Shown: positions 7,481-15,509 of the stretch, in pieces
Position numbering within the stretch: position 1 is the first letter of the stretch
Layout of the letters: every line of letters starts with the position of its first letter
Assembly: GCA_903826185.1 (NCBI GenBank)
Contig: CAIKDL010000076.1
Location: 1 to 29,450, forward strand
DNA length: 29,450 nt
DNA from: an uncultured bacterium
Lineage (GTDB): Bacteria; Patescibacteriota; Minisyncoccia; Phycocordibacterales; PALSA-1337
Direction: 5' to 3'
Translations under genes and position numbers: made by a program
The notes under the pieces: generated by a model
Seen by the model: only the letters and a program-made list of their open reading frames with translations
Databases searched by the model: none
Told to the model about the DNA's origin: nothing

Positions 7481-9817
7481 GTGCCCGACAAAAAACCAAA
7501 CAAAATGCCGACAACAACAAACACTACAACTACAACAACCACAAAAAAGAAACTCCTCATCGTCGAATCACCATCGAAGGCTAAAACCATTTCCAAATAT
7601 CTTGGCGACGAATTCGTTGTACGCGCCTCTGTCGGTCATATCCGCGATCTACCAAAATCCAACAAAAAAGCCATAGACATAGAAGGTGGCTTCATTCCTC
7701 ATTATGAAATCGTGGCCAAAAAACACGACATCATCGCCGATATCAAAAGAGAGGCCGAAAATGCCAGCGAAATTCTACTCGCAACTGACCCGGACCGTGA
7801 AGGAGAAGCCATTGCTTGGCACATAAAGGAACTTTTGACCAATAAAGACCTGGGAGGGACCATTGCTGCGCGTGACGCAAAAAAGATCATCAAACGCGTC
7901 ACTTATAATGAGATCACCAAAGAAGCTGTGTTAGAGGCCATCGCGCATCCACGCGACATAGACGAACACCTGCGTGCAGCCCAAGAAGCCAGACGCGTAC
8001 TGGACCGCATCGTCGGTTATGACCTCTCCGGTCTGATTTGGAAAAAAGTCCGTTACGGACTTTCGGCTGGACGCGTCCAATCACCGGCATTGCGCATCAT
8101 CATGGAACGTGAACGCGAGATCCGCGCTTTCATACCAGAAACTTTCTGGACCATCGAAGGCACATGGAAAAATGGCTTAACCCTCACCTGCACTGAAGAG
8201 CCGCGTGACAAAAAAGAAGTTGACCGCATCCTCGAAGTTGCACGTAAATCCGACTGGAAAGTCGTTGACGTTGAAGAAACTGAACAGAAGAGATCGCCGC
8301 GCGCACCATTCATAACTTCCACATTGCAACAAACCGCCAGCTCAAGACTCGGCTTCTCACCTTCGCGCACCATGGGTATAGCACAGAAGCTCTACGAAGC
8401 CGGACATATTACTTATATGCGTACCGATTCTACAAACCTCGGCAAACAAGCGATCGAGCAGATCACAAACGCCGTAGAAAAAAACTATGGTAAGGAATAT
8501 CTGTCATTGCGCACTTTTGCCACTAAGAGCAAAAATGCCCAAGAAGCTCACGAGGCAGTTCGTCCAACTCACGCCAACATCAAGTCCGCTGGTACGACCG
8601 ACGAACAGAAGCGCCTCTACAAGCTCATCTGGGCCAGAACAATGGCTTCACAAATGACCGATGCTCGCATCGCCCGTACCAAAATCATCGCCAATTTGGC
8701 CGGCGCCTCGACAACAAAACCAATCCCAGACTTCACCGCCACCGGCTCGCGTGTCATATTCGACGGCTGGCTGAAAGCCGATCCTGAATCCGTTGGCGAA
8801 GAAGTAACCCTACCTCCATGCAAAAAAGACGAGCCCCTTACTCTTGTCTCCATAGACTCGCTTGAAAAACAGACTCAGCCACCAGCTCGCTACACAGAAG
8901 CTGGACTCATCAAGGAACTCGAGAAACGTGGTATCGGCAGACCATCAACTTACGCGACCATATCGAGAACCATCGAGACGCGCGGTTACGTCGAAAAAGA
9001 CGGTCGCTCCCTCAAGCCAACCGATACTGGCGACGTCGTTTCCTCATTTCTTGAAGAATATTTTCCTACTTATATCAGCGACACTTTCACCGCCGAGATG
9101 GAAAATGAGCTCGACGAGATCGCCGAGGGCACCCGCGAATACGCCAAAACTTTGCAAAACTTTTACGAACCATTCCACAAAGATGTGAAGTCCAAGGAGA
9201 AGATCGCCAAGGCCACCAACCTCGGTAAGGCCGACGACAAACACAAGTGCCCGAAATGTGGCACTAGCATGGACATCAAACTCGGTCGTGGTGGCAAATT
9301 CCTTTCATGCTCGAAATATCCGGACTGCGACGGCGCACTTTCTATGGATGGCACCGAATTCAAAAAAGATGAGCCTATCGGCAATGATCCGACGACCGGA
9401 TTACCAATCTTCGTTTTGAATGGCCGCTTCGGTCCTTACGTGCAGCTCGGCGTAAAACTGCCAAAAACTAAAAAGACGCGTGCGCCAAAGAAAACAGTGA
9501 CGGTAGAGCCGCCCATCGAAACTCCTGTTCCAACCAAACCCAAAATGGCCTCAATTCCTAAAACCATGGATCCATCGAAAGTCACCGTAGCCGACGCCTT
9601 GAAATATCTTTCTCTTCCACGCACGCTCGGTGCCGATCCTAAGACCAGCAAAGATGTCGTGGCCTCAGCTGGACGTTTCGGTCCTTATGTTGTCTCTGAT
9701 GGTAATTTCCGTTCAATAAAAGTGCCTGATGATGTCTACGAGATCACACTCGAACGTGCACTCGAAATGTTGGCTGTGGCAAAAAAGCCGAGAGGATTTG
9801 CAAAAAAGAAAATCTAA
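7481..9817 (+). CDS. topA: DNA topoisomerase I
   Basis: Type IA topoisomerase that relaxes negative supercoils. TOPRIM domain with LLIVESPSKAKTI and ATDPDREGEA (acidic triad near 102-109), the catalytic tyrosine in GHITYMRTDSTN (Y312), GIGRPSTYA, then one four-cysteine zinc finger (CPKCG...CSKYPDC) and two C-terminal GRFGPYV repeats separated by a Pro/Lys-rich linker. The N-terminus carries a low-complexity Thr tract from an ACA/ACT/ACC run. The true start is uncertain: GTG 7481 gives the full frame, ATG 7505 removes eight residues. Either keeps the enzyme whole. Confidence 0.96.
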   Translation: MPDKKPNKMPTTTNTTTTTTTKKKLLIVESPSKAKTISKYLGDEFVVRASVGHIRDLPKSNKKAIDIEGGFIPHYEIVAKKHDIIADIKREAENASEILLATDPDREGEAIAWHIKELLTNKDLGGTIAARDAKKIIKRVTYNEITKEAVLEAIAHPRDIDEHLRAAQEARRVLDRIVGYDLSGLIWKKVRYGLSAGRVQSPALRIIMEREREIRAFIPETFWTIEGTWKNGLTLTCTEEPRDKKEVDRILEVARKSDWKVVDVEETEQKRSPRAPFITSTLQQTASSRLGFSPSRTMGIAQKLYEAGHITYMRTDSTNLGKQAIEQITNAVEKNYGKEYLSLRTFATKSKNAQEAHEAVRPTHANIKSAGTTDEQKRLYKLIWARTMASQMTDARIARTKIIANLAGASTTKPIPDFTATGSRVIFDGWLKADPESVGEEVTLPPCKKDEPLTLVSIDSLEKQTQPPARYTEAGLIKELEKRGIGRPSTYATISRTIETRGYVEKDGRSLKPTDTGDVVSSFLEEYFPTYISDTFTAEMENELDEIAEGTREYAKTLQNFYEPFHKDVKSKEKIAKATNLGKADDKHKCPKCGTSMDIKLGRGGKFLSCSKYPDCDGALSMDGTEFKKDEPIGNDPTTGLPIFVLNGRFGPYVQLGVKLPKTKKTRAPKKTVTVEPPIETPVPTKPKMASIPKTMDPSKVTVADALKYLSLPRTLGADPKTSKDVVASAGRFGPYVVSDGNFRSIKVPDDVYEITLERALEMLAVAKKPRGFAKKKI

Positions 9818-9838
9818 TTCATCGCCTGAATCCGCAAA

Positions 9839-9856
9839 ATTTATGCGCGCATAAAT
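9839..9856. repeat. Perfect 18-bp palindrome after topA
   Basis: A self-complementary 18-mer with GCGCGC at its centre and ATTTAT/ATAAAT at its ends, 22 bp past the topA stop and just beyond the U-tract of the convergent terminator. It may stabilise the topA 3' end or bind a dimeric protein. Confidence 0.6.
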
Positions 9857-9907
9857 GAAAAAGAAAAGAGCCACAAGGTGTGAGCGAGGGCTCTCTCCTT
9901 GCGGCTC
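9857..9907 (-). terminator. Intrinsic terminator of the 184-aa membrane protein gene
   Basis: On the minus strand an 11-bp stem (9897-9907 with 9868-9878, one mismatch) is followed by a T-rich tract (9857-9867). It begins 22 bp past the stop of the upstream gene. Confidence 0.85.
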
Positions 9908-9928
9908 TGGCCGCGAACCGTGAGCTAC

Positions 9929-10483
9929 TTAGCAACTCCAGTACTTCTTGTACTCGTCGGCCCAACCACGTGCCTTCGCCGCGTCGTACATGCGATTGAA
10001 CTTCTCCTGGGATGCCTTGGCATCGGGGCTGCTGGGTTTGAATAATCTCGTCTCAAAGGCCTGCTGACGGAGATGCATGCCGATAAACTCTCGGATCTTG
10101 GTCTTGTCAATGATCAAAACATCTTCAGTAAACAACTCAACCAGGTTCTCGAGTTTCGAGATGGAGTGGCCGTGATCCTTCAGAATCAAACCAACATTCA
10201 TCTTCATGATTATGGCCGCAGCCGATGTTGCCATGACCCCGGGTATCAGACAGAGGACCCCCTTATGGGTGATATTCTCGGCCGTCCAATACATCCAATC
10301 TGGCGCAAAGTCCTGGCGAGCAACGACGTTGAAGATCTCCATCGCGAAGAACAATCCCCAGAATAACACCGCCATCTTGACCGTTCTGTTCGCCCTGGCT
10401 TTCCAGAACAAGATTTCCAACGGCTTTTTGAACTCTTCGATGGTAACCAACGCCAACAAACCTTTATCAACTTTCAACTTCAT
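9929..10483 (-). CDS. Unrecognised membrane protein (184 aa)
   Basis: Not a family I recognise. Residues 36-56 (MAVLFWGLFFAMEIFNVVA) and 75-100 (VLCLIPGVMATSAAAIIMK...GLIL) look like two membrane helices, with a charged N-terminal region and a soluble C-terminal part of about 80 residues ending AKARGWADEYKKYWSC. A transcription unit of its own: a strong promoter near 10639-10668, a leader of about 150 nt, the purine-rich AAAGGA before the ATG, and an intrinsic terminator. This set-up differs from the leaderless core genes around it. It is convergent with topA and in the same direction as parB. Confidence 0.75.
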   Translation of the reverse strand: MKLKVDKGLLALVTIEEFKKPLEILFWKARANRTVKMAVLFWGLFFAMEIFNVVARQDFAPDWMYWTAENITHKGVLCLIPGVMATSAAAIIMKMNVGLILKDHGHSISKLENLVELFTEDVLIIDKTKIREFIGMHLRQQAFETRLFKPSSPDAKASQEKFNRMYDAAKARGWADEYKKYWSC

Positions 10484-10631
10484 ATGATCCTTTCAAGGGA
10501 CTACTATCGTCTTAGCAAAACGGAACCGTTCGGGTTTTCGACCCTAAGATTCATATTCCTCGACTTTCGGCCAAGGAACACACTCTTTTACGAGTCAGAT
10601 TTTTCTGCTTTGATCGACAACAATCACCTAC
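10484..10631 (-). promoter_or_regulatory. Long 5' leader of the 184-aa gene
   Basis: About 150 nt between the predicted start site and the ATG. Several short hairpins can be drawn on the minus strand: CTC/GAG around GTAAAA, TTCCT/AGGAA, GGGT/ACCC and AACGG/CCGTT. I match it to no known riboswitch. AAAGGA lies 6 bases before the ATG. Confidence 0.4.
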
Positions 10632-10638
10632 TGCTAGT

Positions 10639-10668
10639 ATTATAGCATACATAGGAGCATACTGTCAA
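10639..10668 (-). promoter_or_regulatory. Sigma70-type promoter
   Basis: TTGACA (10663-10668) and TATAAT (10639-10644) on the minus strand with an 18-bp spacer: both hexamers match consensus. It drives the 184-aa membrane protein gene. Confidence 0.85.
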
Positions 10669-10721
10669 TACCTCTACCGGAGACCGTTAGAGATTGCCAC
10701 AAACCGCTACAAACATAGCTT

Positions 10722-11690
10722 CTACAACGAAAAATCCTTCAGCGAGTACAGATCATCACTTTCTTCGGCCTCCTTGATATCGGCTGGAGCGCGATCATCG
10801 ATCGGTGCAGAATTTTCTGCCACGACTGGAACTTGGTTAGCAATTGTCGCATTTATTTTTTCAGCACCATTTAACCTTTCCAAAAGCGCTCTCAAATCAT
10901 CCGGACTGAAGAAATCGATAGTAACCTTACCTCCCTCCTTTCCCTTTTCGATGCGCACACGCGTGCCGAGAGACTCGGTAAAGTTGCGTTCCATTTCCAT
11001 GATCTGAGGATCTAGATATTTTTCTTTGTTGCGAATACGTTCAGTGGCTACGCGGCGTGACAAAGATTCAGCTTCACGGACAGTAAGCTTCTTGGCCATT
11101 ATTTCCTTGAACAAAACAAGCTGCTCATCCGGCCTATCGACAAGCATGAGAAGCGGGCGTGTATGACCTTCGGAGATCTTACCTCCTTGGAGAGCGGTGA
11201 TCATTTCATCTGGCAATGACAAGATACGCATGGAGTTGGAGACATATTCACGGCTCTTACCGACCTTGTCGGCGATCTGTGATTGCTTCAGACCGAACTC
11301 CTTGGCCAAACGTTCGAATGAGCGTGCGCGGTCGACAGCGTTCAAGTCCTCACGCTGGAGGTTCTCGATGATAGCCATTTCCAATTTGAGCTGAGAATTC
11401 TCTTCGCCGCTTCTGATCAATACTGGAACTTGCGACAAGCCGGCGATCTTCGAGGCACGCAAACGACGCTCACCGGAAATGAGCTCATACTCGACAGACA
11501 TGCCACCGTGCTCGTGATAAACCTCTTTACGAGTCACCACCAATGGCTGTAAAATCCCGTACATGCGGATGGACTCGGCCAGATCCTTGAGTTTGGCTTC
11601 GTCGAATTCGCGACGAGGCTGGTAAGGGTTGGGATTGACCTTTTCGATCTCGATCCAGAAGATGGCGTCATTAACATATGAATTAGACAT
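10722..11690 (-). CDS. parB: ParB/Spo0J-family chromosome partition protein
   Basis: CTP-dependent DNA clamp that loads at parS and recruits SMC. The N-terminal domain has NPYQPRREF, YELISGERRLRAS (the GERRxRA CTP-binding box at 73-79) and IENLQREDLN; then the helix-turn-helix LKQSQIADKVGKSREYVSN and the GHTRPLL region; then a C-terminal segment for dimerisation. At 322 residues it has normal length. No parA is adjacent and I saw no clear parS palindrome. A TATGAT with extended TG ends six bases before the ATG, predicting a leaderless mRNA. Divergent from the two-gene unknown operon. Confidence 0.95.
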   Translation of the reverse strand: MSNSYVNDAIFWIEIEKVNPNPYQPRREFDEAKLKDLAESIRMYGILQPLVVTRKEVYHEHGGMSVEYELISGERRLRASKIAGLSQVPVLIRSGEENSQLKLEMAIIENLQREDLNAVDRARSFERLAKEFGLKQSQIADKVGKSREYVSNSMRILSLPDEMITALQGGKISEGHTRPLLMLVDRPDEQLVLFKEIMAKKLTVREAESLSRRVATERIRNKEKYLDPQIMEMERNFTESLGTRVRIEKGKEGGKVTIDFFSPDDLRALLERLNGAEKINATIANQVPVVAENSAPIDDRAPADIKEAEESDDLYSLKDFSL

Positions 11691-11696
11691 GGCAAT

Positions 11697-11705
11697 ATCA
11701 TAACA
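11697..11705 (-). promoter_or_regulatory. Putative extended -10 of parB, leaderless geometry
   Basis: TGTTATGAT on the minus strand, six bases (ATTGCC) before the parB ATG at 11690, so the start would be the A of the ATG. No -35 is needed with an extended -10. Confidence 0.5.
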
Positions 11706-11727
11706 TTTTTAGCTATTTGGCCTGGTA

Positions 11728-11757
11728 TTGACATTTAGCCTATAATAATGGTATACT
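11728..11757 (+). promoter_or_regulatory. Sigma70-type promoter of the unknown two-gene operon
   Basis: TTGACA (11728-11733), 18-bp spacer, TATACT (11752-11757). The start falls near 11764, giving a leader of about 117 nt to GTG 11881. Confidence 0.8.
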
Positions 11758-11880
11758 ACTAGACGGCCATAAATAGCGGTTTTTCAGCAGAGCGCAGAGA
11801 AACACAAAACGCAGAACTTTAACATCAACAAAAAGGTGCAGGAGCGCAAGGCGCAAATCCTGGCCAAAGAAAGGACGAAT

Positions 11881-12156
11881 GTGACTATCACAATCGTATG
11901 GAGCAAAGAAGGTGGCAACGAGGCGAAGAAGTCCGACTTCCAGTCCCCCGACGCCGCGTTAGTTTACCTCAATCAGTTCCTAAAAAAACTGGGGTTCCGG
12001 TGGGAAATCGTCGTCAATGACGATACGGAACTGAAAGTCGTGAAGTACGTTGGTTACCACAACACTTTGCGAATGATCTGTACTGGCAACGCCGAAGAGA
12101 TCGGCTTGGCACGAGCAACCATCAAGCCAGTGGAACCACAGATGTTCATCCCCTAA
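11881..12156 (+). CDS. Unrecognised small protein (91 aa), first of two
   Basis: A soluble, mixed alpha/beta-looking protein with no membrane segment: a beta start (TITIVWSKEGG), a helix (DAALVYLNQFLKKLG), then strands (FRWEIVVNDDTELKVVKYV) and a final MICTGNAEEIGLARA. No family recognised. I chose GTG 11881 because AAAGGA lies six bases upstream; an in-frame GTG at 11836 would add 15 residues but has no such site. It is followed after 13 bp by the 90-aa gene, on the same promoter and terminator. Confidence 0.65.
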   Translation: MTITIVWSKEGGNEAKKSDFQSPDAALVYLNQFLKKLGFRWEIVVNDDTELKVVKYVGYHNTLRMICTGNAEEIGLARATIKPVEPQMFIP

Positions 12157-12169
12157 CAAGGAGGGAAAA

Positions 12170-12442
12170 ATGAGAGCTGATTTGTCAACGTTGCCGCCGG
12201 AGTCGCTCCAAAAGATCAGACAGTTGATCAAAGAGCGGCGCGACATTGTGGAAAAGAAGATTGCGGGAATCTTGGTCTCATTGAGAGATCCGCAAAGGAC
12301 TGGTCGGCATGACTTCCAGGTGACCAACTTCACAGCGCCGAAGATCATCAAGGAACTATGCGCCGACGATCCGGGTCTCTTAGTCTGTGTCAGCGAACAG
12401 GAACTTGGACAAGTCGTCGAGGGGTTACTCAAGATCGTTTAG
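12170..12442 (+). CDS. Unrecognised small protein (90 aa), second of two
   Basis: Preceded by an ideal AAGGAGG Shine-Dalgarno site 7 bases before the ATG, so the start is secure. The N-terminal half is charged and helical (PESLQKIRQLIKERRDIVEKKI), the second half mixed (FTAPKIIKELCADD...LLVCVSEQELGQVVEGLL). No family or catalytic motif recognised. It ends in a strong terminator. With its upstream partner it forms a compact cassette between parB and tRNA-Leu. Confidence 0.7.
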   Translation: MRADLSTLPPESLQKIRQLIKERRDIVEKKIAGILVSLRDPQRTGRHDFQVTNFTAPKIIKELCADDPGLLVCVSEQELGQVVEGLLKIV

Positions 12443-12458
12443 CAACCGCCGGTTGTAC

Positions 12459-12490
12459 GAAAATCCGTACGCTGGCGGATTTTCTTTTTA
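12459..12490 (+). terminator. Intrinsic terminator of the two-gene operon
   Basis: A 9-bp stem GAAAATCCG/CGGATTTTC with an eight-base loop, followed by TTTTT, 17 bp after the 90-aa gene. Confidence 0.85.
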
Positions 12491-12519
12491 CCAAAGTGCG
12501 TGGCGGCCTTATCATGCCT

Positions 12520-12547
12520 TTGACTTATTCGAATTTTGATATAAACT
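12520..12547 (+). promoter_or_regulatory. Putative promoter for tRNA-Leu(CAA) and miaA
   Basis: TTGACT (12520-12525), 16-bp spacer, TAAACT (12542-12547), about 30 bp before the tRNA. Confidence 0.5.
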
Positions 12548-12584
12548 TTGATGGCACCTTAAAGTGATAGGCTCATAAGGACAG

Positions 12585-12666
12585 GCCGGGATGGCGGAAT
12601 TGGTAGACGCACACGACTCAAAATCGTGCGGAGAAATCCATGGGAGTTCGATTCTCCCTCCCGGCA
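12585..12666 (+). tRNA. tRNA-Leu (anticodon CAA)
   Basis: A type II tRNA with a variable arm. Acceptor GCCGGGA/TCCCGGC; anticodon stem CACGA/TCGTG around loop CTCAAAA (anticodon CAA); T arm GGGAGTTCGATTCTCCC. Discriminator A; CCA is not encoded. It lies 22 bp before miaA, which may share its transcript. Confidence 0.95.
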
Positions 12667-12688
12667 CATTTGGAATATTGATCTCACG

Positions 12689-13669
12689 ATGAAAGAAAAA
12701 ACTAAAATAGTGGTAATCTTAGGGCCAACAGCTACCGGCAAAAGTGACTTAGCGGTGGAATTGGCACTTTGGATAAAAGAAAATAAGATCGGCGGATACA
12801 AAGGCGCCGAGATTATCTCCGCGGATTCGCGACAAGTATATAAAGGTTTGGACATCGGAACTGGAAAGATAACTGCGGATGAAATGCGCGGTATCCCCCA
12901 TTATTGTTTGGACATAGCAGATCCGGTTAGTAGTGACAACGGCAGCGACGGCCAACACGAACGCTTCACAGTTGTGGATTGGAAGAAACAGGCCGAATCA
13001 GCGGTCGGCGATATAAGCGCTCGTGGGAAATTGCCCATAGTCTGCGGCGGCACAGGATTTTATATCTCAGCACTGATCGATGGAATCGAATTCCCTGACG
13101 TGGAAATGGAAGCGCCTCATGTCATAGAAAAACTCAAGAGCTTAGAGGAAAAGTCAGTCGAGGAGCTTTTTGTACAGTTGCAAAAGGCGGATCCAAGTCG
13201 CGCCAAAGACATGAAGAGTGGAAACGGTGGCGATTCGATGAATAAGAGGCGCCTGATCAAAGCCCTGCTGATAGCTGGCGAACTTGGCGCGGTGCCGAAA
13301 TTAAAGAAAGCCGAGCCGACCTATGATCCGGTGATCATTGGGCTTATCCTGCCAGATGAAGAATCGAAAAAGCGCATAAAGGCACGCCTCATAAAAAGGC
13401 TTGATGGCGGCATGATAGAAGAGGCTAAAAAGCTGCATACCAACGGATTGACATATGAGCGCATGGATGAGCTTGGACTCGAATACCGATATCTTGCGAA
13501 GCTCTTGCATGGTGAACTTACGCACGAGCAACTGATAGAGACTTTATCAACAAAGATCTGGCAATACGCGCGCCGACAAAAGACCTGGTTCAAGAGAGAT
13601 GATCGAATAGACTGGTTTGCTCCGACAGATCTCGATAAGATCAAAGAAAAAATAAAGGGTATGCAATAA
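12689..13669 (+). CDS. miaA: tRNA dimethylallyltransferase
   Basis: Transfers a dimethylallyl group to the N6 of A37 in tRNAs reading UNN codons, a group that can include the tRNA-Leu(CAA) just upstream. P-loop GPTATGKSDLA near residue 12, SADSRQVYKGLDIGTGK, PHYCLDIADP and CGGTGFYISALIDG all fit MiaA. The start at ATG 12689 (MKEKTKIVVILGP) puts the P-loop at the usual place; an upstream in-frame ATG lies inside the tRNA and is rejected. 326 residues is typical. There is a small Ser/Asn/Gly-rich insertion (SSDNGSDGQHE). No Shine-Dalgarno site. Confidence 0.95.
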   Translation: MKEKTKIVVILGPTATGKSDLAVELALWIKENKIGGYKGAEIISADSRQVYKGLDIGTGKITADEMRGIPHYCLDIADPVSSDNGSDGQHERFTVVDWKKQAESAVGDISARGKLPIVCGGTGFYISALIDGIEFPDVEMEAPHVIEKLKSLEEKSVEELFVQLQKADPSRAKDMKSGNGGDSMNKRRLIKALLIAGELGAVPKLKKAEPTYDPVIIGLILPDEESKKRIKARLIKRLDGGMIEEAKKLHTNGLTYERMDELGLEYRYLAKLLHGELTHEQLIETLSTKIWQYARRQKTWFKRDDRIDWFAPTDLDKIKEKIKGMQ

Positions 13670-13709
13670 AAAAACACCCGCTTCAAGCTTATAGCCGAAG
13701 TCGGGTGTT
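13666..13709 (-). terminator. Intrinsic terminator of the 174-aa gene
   Basis: On the minus strand AACACCCG (13702-13709) pairs with CGGGTGTT (13673-13680), with further CTTC/GAAG pairing inside, followed by a run of seven T. It sits between convergent miaA and the 174-aa gene. Confidence 0.85.
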
Positions 13710-13725
13710 GTGTGATCGAATAGGA

Positions 13726-14250
13726 TCAAGGGGTCTTAGCAGGCAAAGCTGCTGCTGGTTTTTTCGCGCGCGATCGGTCTGCCGTCGGCTCACGATCGGA
13801 CTTGGAATCATGAATGATCTTCTTCTGCTTGCGCAGCCAATCGAAAACATAGATGAGCACTCCATCATCCGGTCGAGCATTGGGGATCTGCTTCACCAAT
13901 TTCAGAGAGGCAACTCCGGTCTGGAACGCTGTCGAGCATAATACCTCGATGAAGTCGATAGTATCATGGACGAACGGCTCCCCATTTTCCAATCTGACAT
14001 GAACCTCTTCGACGTCACCTTCCTTGTCCAGAGAAACCCAGATGTTGCCGCCATGAGCACATGTGGCGCTGGGTTTGAATGCGTGATGTACCGTATGCCG
14101 ATAAGTCGTCGACGGCATCTTCAAGAACATCACACCGTGTTTATTAGCGAGGCGCAGCTCTTCCTGCAGCCGCGCTATCTGGTTCCTGAGGAACTTCGGG
14201 TCATCGGATGGATCTACTTCTCCACAAGTTTTTTCTGGTTTTTCATTCAA
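13726..14250 (-). CDS. Unrecognised soluble protein (174 aa)
   Basis: No family recognised. A charged helical start with a possible short coiled coil (PKFLRNQIARLQEELRLANK), a middle beta-rich part with several His and Cys (TYRHTVHHAFKPSATCAHGGNIWVSL), an acidic stretch (DKEGDVEEVHVRLENGE), and a Lys/Ala/Pro-rich tail (RSRAKKPAAALPAKTP). It has its own promoter (near 14279-14306), a GGAGG about 12 bases before the ATG, and a strong terminator, like the other accessory units here. The His/Cys cluster could bind a metal, but this is speculation. Confidence 0.65.
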   Translation of the reverse strand: MNEKPEKTCGEVDPSDDPKFLRNQIARLQEELRLANKHGVMFLKMPSTTYRHTVHHAFKPSATCAHGGNIWVSLDKEGDVEEVHVRLENGEPFVHDTIDFIEVLCSTAFQTGVASLKLVKQIPNARPDDGVLIYVFDWLRKQKKIIHDSKSDREPTADRSRAKKPAAALPAKTP

Positions 14251-14278
14251 ATCAAGGAGCCTCCATTCTCCGCTGTTG

Positions 14279-14306
14279 ATGTTACCTTAAATGAGGGGGC
14301 TGTCAA
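14279..14306 (-). promoter_or_regulatory. Putative promoter of the 174-aa gene
   Basis: TTGACA (14301-14306) and TAACAT (14279-14284) on the minus strand, spacer 16 bp, placed directly after the rarA stop. Confidence 0.6.
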
Positions 14307-15470
14307 TCAGGGACGATTCAAATATTTCTTCCCTTTCAATTTTTCCGGCAAATACGACTCTGTGGCGGCGTTCTTATCGGCGTTTGGATATTTCTCATAG
14401 TCCTTGCCATAACCGAGATTTTTCATAAGCTTAGTCGGAGCATTGCGAATCTTGAGCGGAATTGGAATATTACCAAGCTTGCGTACGTCTTCTTGTGCAC
14501 TGCGTAATGCGTCGTAGGCGCTACGATCTTTCGCTGCCAAAGCCAGATAAGCTGTGCCGTGCACGAGGTTAATAGCAGCTTCTGGCATGCCGATAGACTC
14601 TACTGCACTGAAAACTTCATTGGCCACAACCAACGCCGTCGGCTGTGCCAGTCCGATATCTTCAGAAGCGAATATAACCATGCGCCTAGCGATGAATTTC
14701 GGATCTTCACCACCTTCGATCATCCTGGCTAGATAATATATCGCCGCGTCAGCATCACTTGCACGCATGCTCTTTATGTACGCCGAGATAGTATCGTAAT
14801 GTTCCTCACCTTTCTTATCGAAACGAATGAAGGCGTGCTCGAAAGTATTTTTGAGATTTTCCAGAGTAATCGAACCATAAAGCTGCTTGGTGTTTTCGAT
14901 GGCGGTGATGGCGATACGTGCGTCGCCATTTGCCAGACCGACCAGCCAATCCAATGCGTCCTTTGGAATCTTAACTTTTGTGCGTGCTAAGATCTTCTTG
15001 ATATCGACCTCATCGAGTGGCTTCAACACAAAAACCCTACATCGTGAAAGAAGCGCCGAGATAATCTCGAATGATGGATTTTCTGTGGTCGCACCTATAA
15101 GTGTGAGTTTACCGCTTTCCACAAATGGCAATAAGAAATCCTGTTGCGCTTTATTGAAACGATGAATCTCATCCAAAAAAAGGAGCTTCGGTCGTTGGTC
15201 GAGCAAAGTGTCTGACTCTTCGATAATCTTCCTGATATCATCCTTACCAGCCGAAACTGCCGAAAGCTCATAGAGCCGCGCATCTAAGGCGCGTGCGTAT
15301 ATACGCGCGATAGTGGTCTTGCCGACACCTGGCGGTCCCCATAGAATGAATGAAAAAAGGCGCTTATCCTTTATGGCCAATGAAAGCGGTTTACCAGGAC
15401 CAACTAAATGCTCTTGACCAACAAATTCCTTGAGTGACTGTGGACGGATTTTATTGGCTAGTGGTTCCAT
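14307..15470 (-). CDS. rarA: Replication-associated recombination protein A (RarA/MgsA)
   Basis: AAA+ ATPase related to clamp loaders, acting at stalled replication forks. It begins MEPLANKIRPQSLKEFVGQEHL. Walker A WGPPGVGKTT (44-53), Walker B LLFLDEIHRFN (97-107), sensor 1 GATTENPSFE, arginine-finger region LLSRC, and the C-terminal tetramerisation part with YLARMIEGGEDPKFIARRM, ASEDIGLA and LGYGKDYEKYP, all family hallmarks. 387 residues is slightly short. It follows lexA by 39 bp on the same strand, so it probably belongs to the same LexA-controlled transcript. Confidence 0.95.
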   Translation of the reverse strand: MEPLANKIRPQSLKEFVGQEHLVGPGKPLSLAIKDKRLFSFILWGPPGVGKTTIARIYARALDARLYELSAVSAGKDDIRKIIEESDTLLDQRPKLLFLDEIHRFNKAQQDFLLPFVESGKLTLIGATTENPSFEIISALLSRCRVFVLKPLDEVDIKKILARTKVKIPKDALDWLVGLANGDARIAITAIENTKQLYGSITLENLKNTFEHAFIRFDKKGEEHYDTISAYIKSMRASDADAAIYYLARMIEGGEDPKFIARRMVIFASEDIGLAQPTALVVANEVFSAVESIGMPEAAINLVHGTAYLALAAKDRSAYDALRSAQEDVRKLGNIPIPLKIRNAPTKLMKNLGYGKDYEKYPNADKNAATESYLPEKLKGKKYLNRP

Positions 15471-15509
15471 TTTGTTTGGCAGAATTTGCGACCGTTCGCC
15501 ACGCGCGAG

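Noticed and set aside
7110..7520. Minus-strand frame over the hairpin repeat, with peptide similarity to a frame at 19342-19533
   Set aside because: The shared peptide comes from the DNA repeat read in the same frame. The frames have no start signals and the first overlaps the winged-helix gene.
7481..7560. Thr-tract repeats (ACA/ACT) as a regulatory microsatellite
   Set aside because: The run is in frame and simply codes a low-complexity N-terminus of topoisomerase I; no evidence for phase variation.
12626..12688. Upstream start of miaA
   Set aside because: This start lies inside tRNA-Leu, and the P-loop would be pushed away from its usual N-terminal place.
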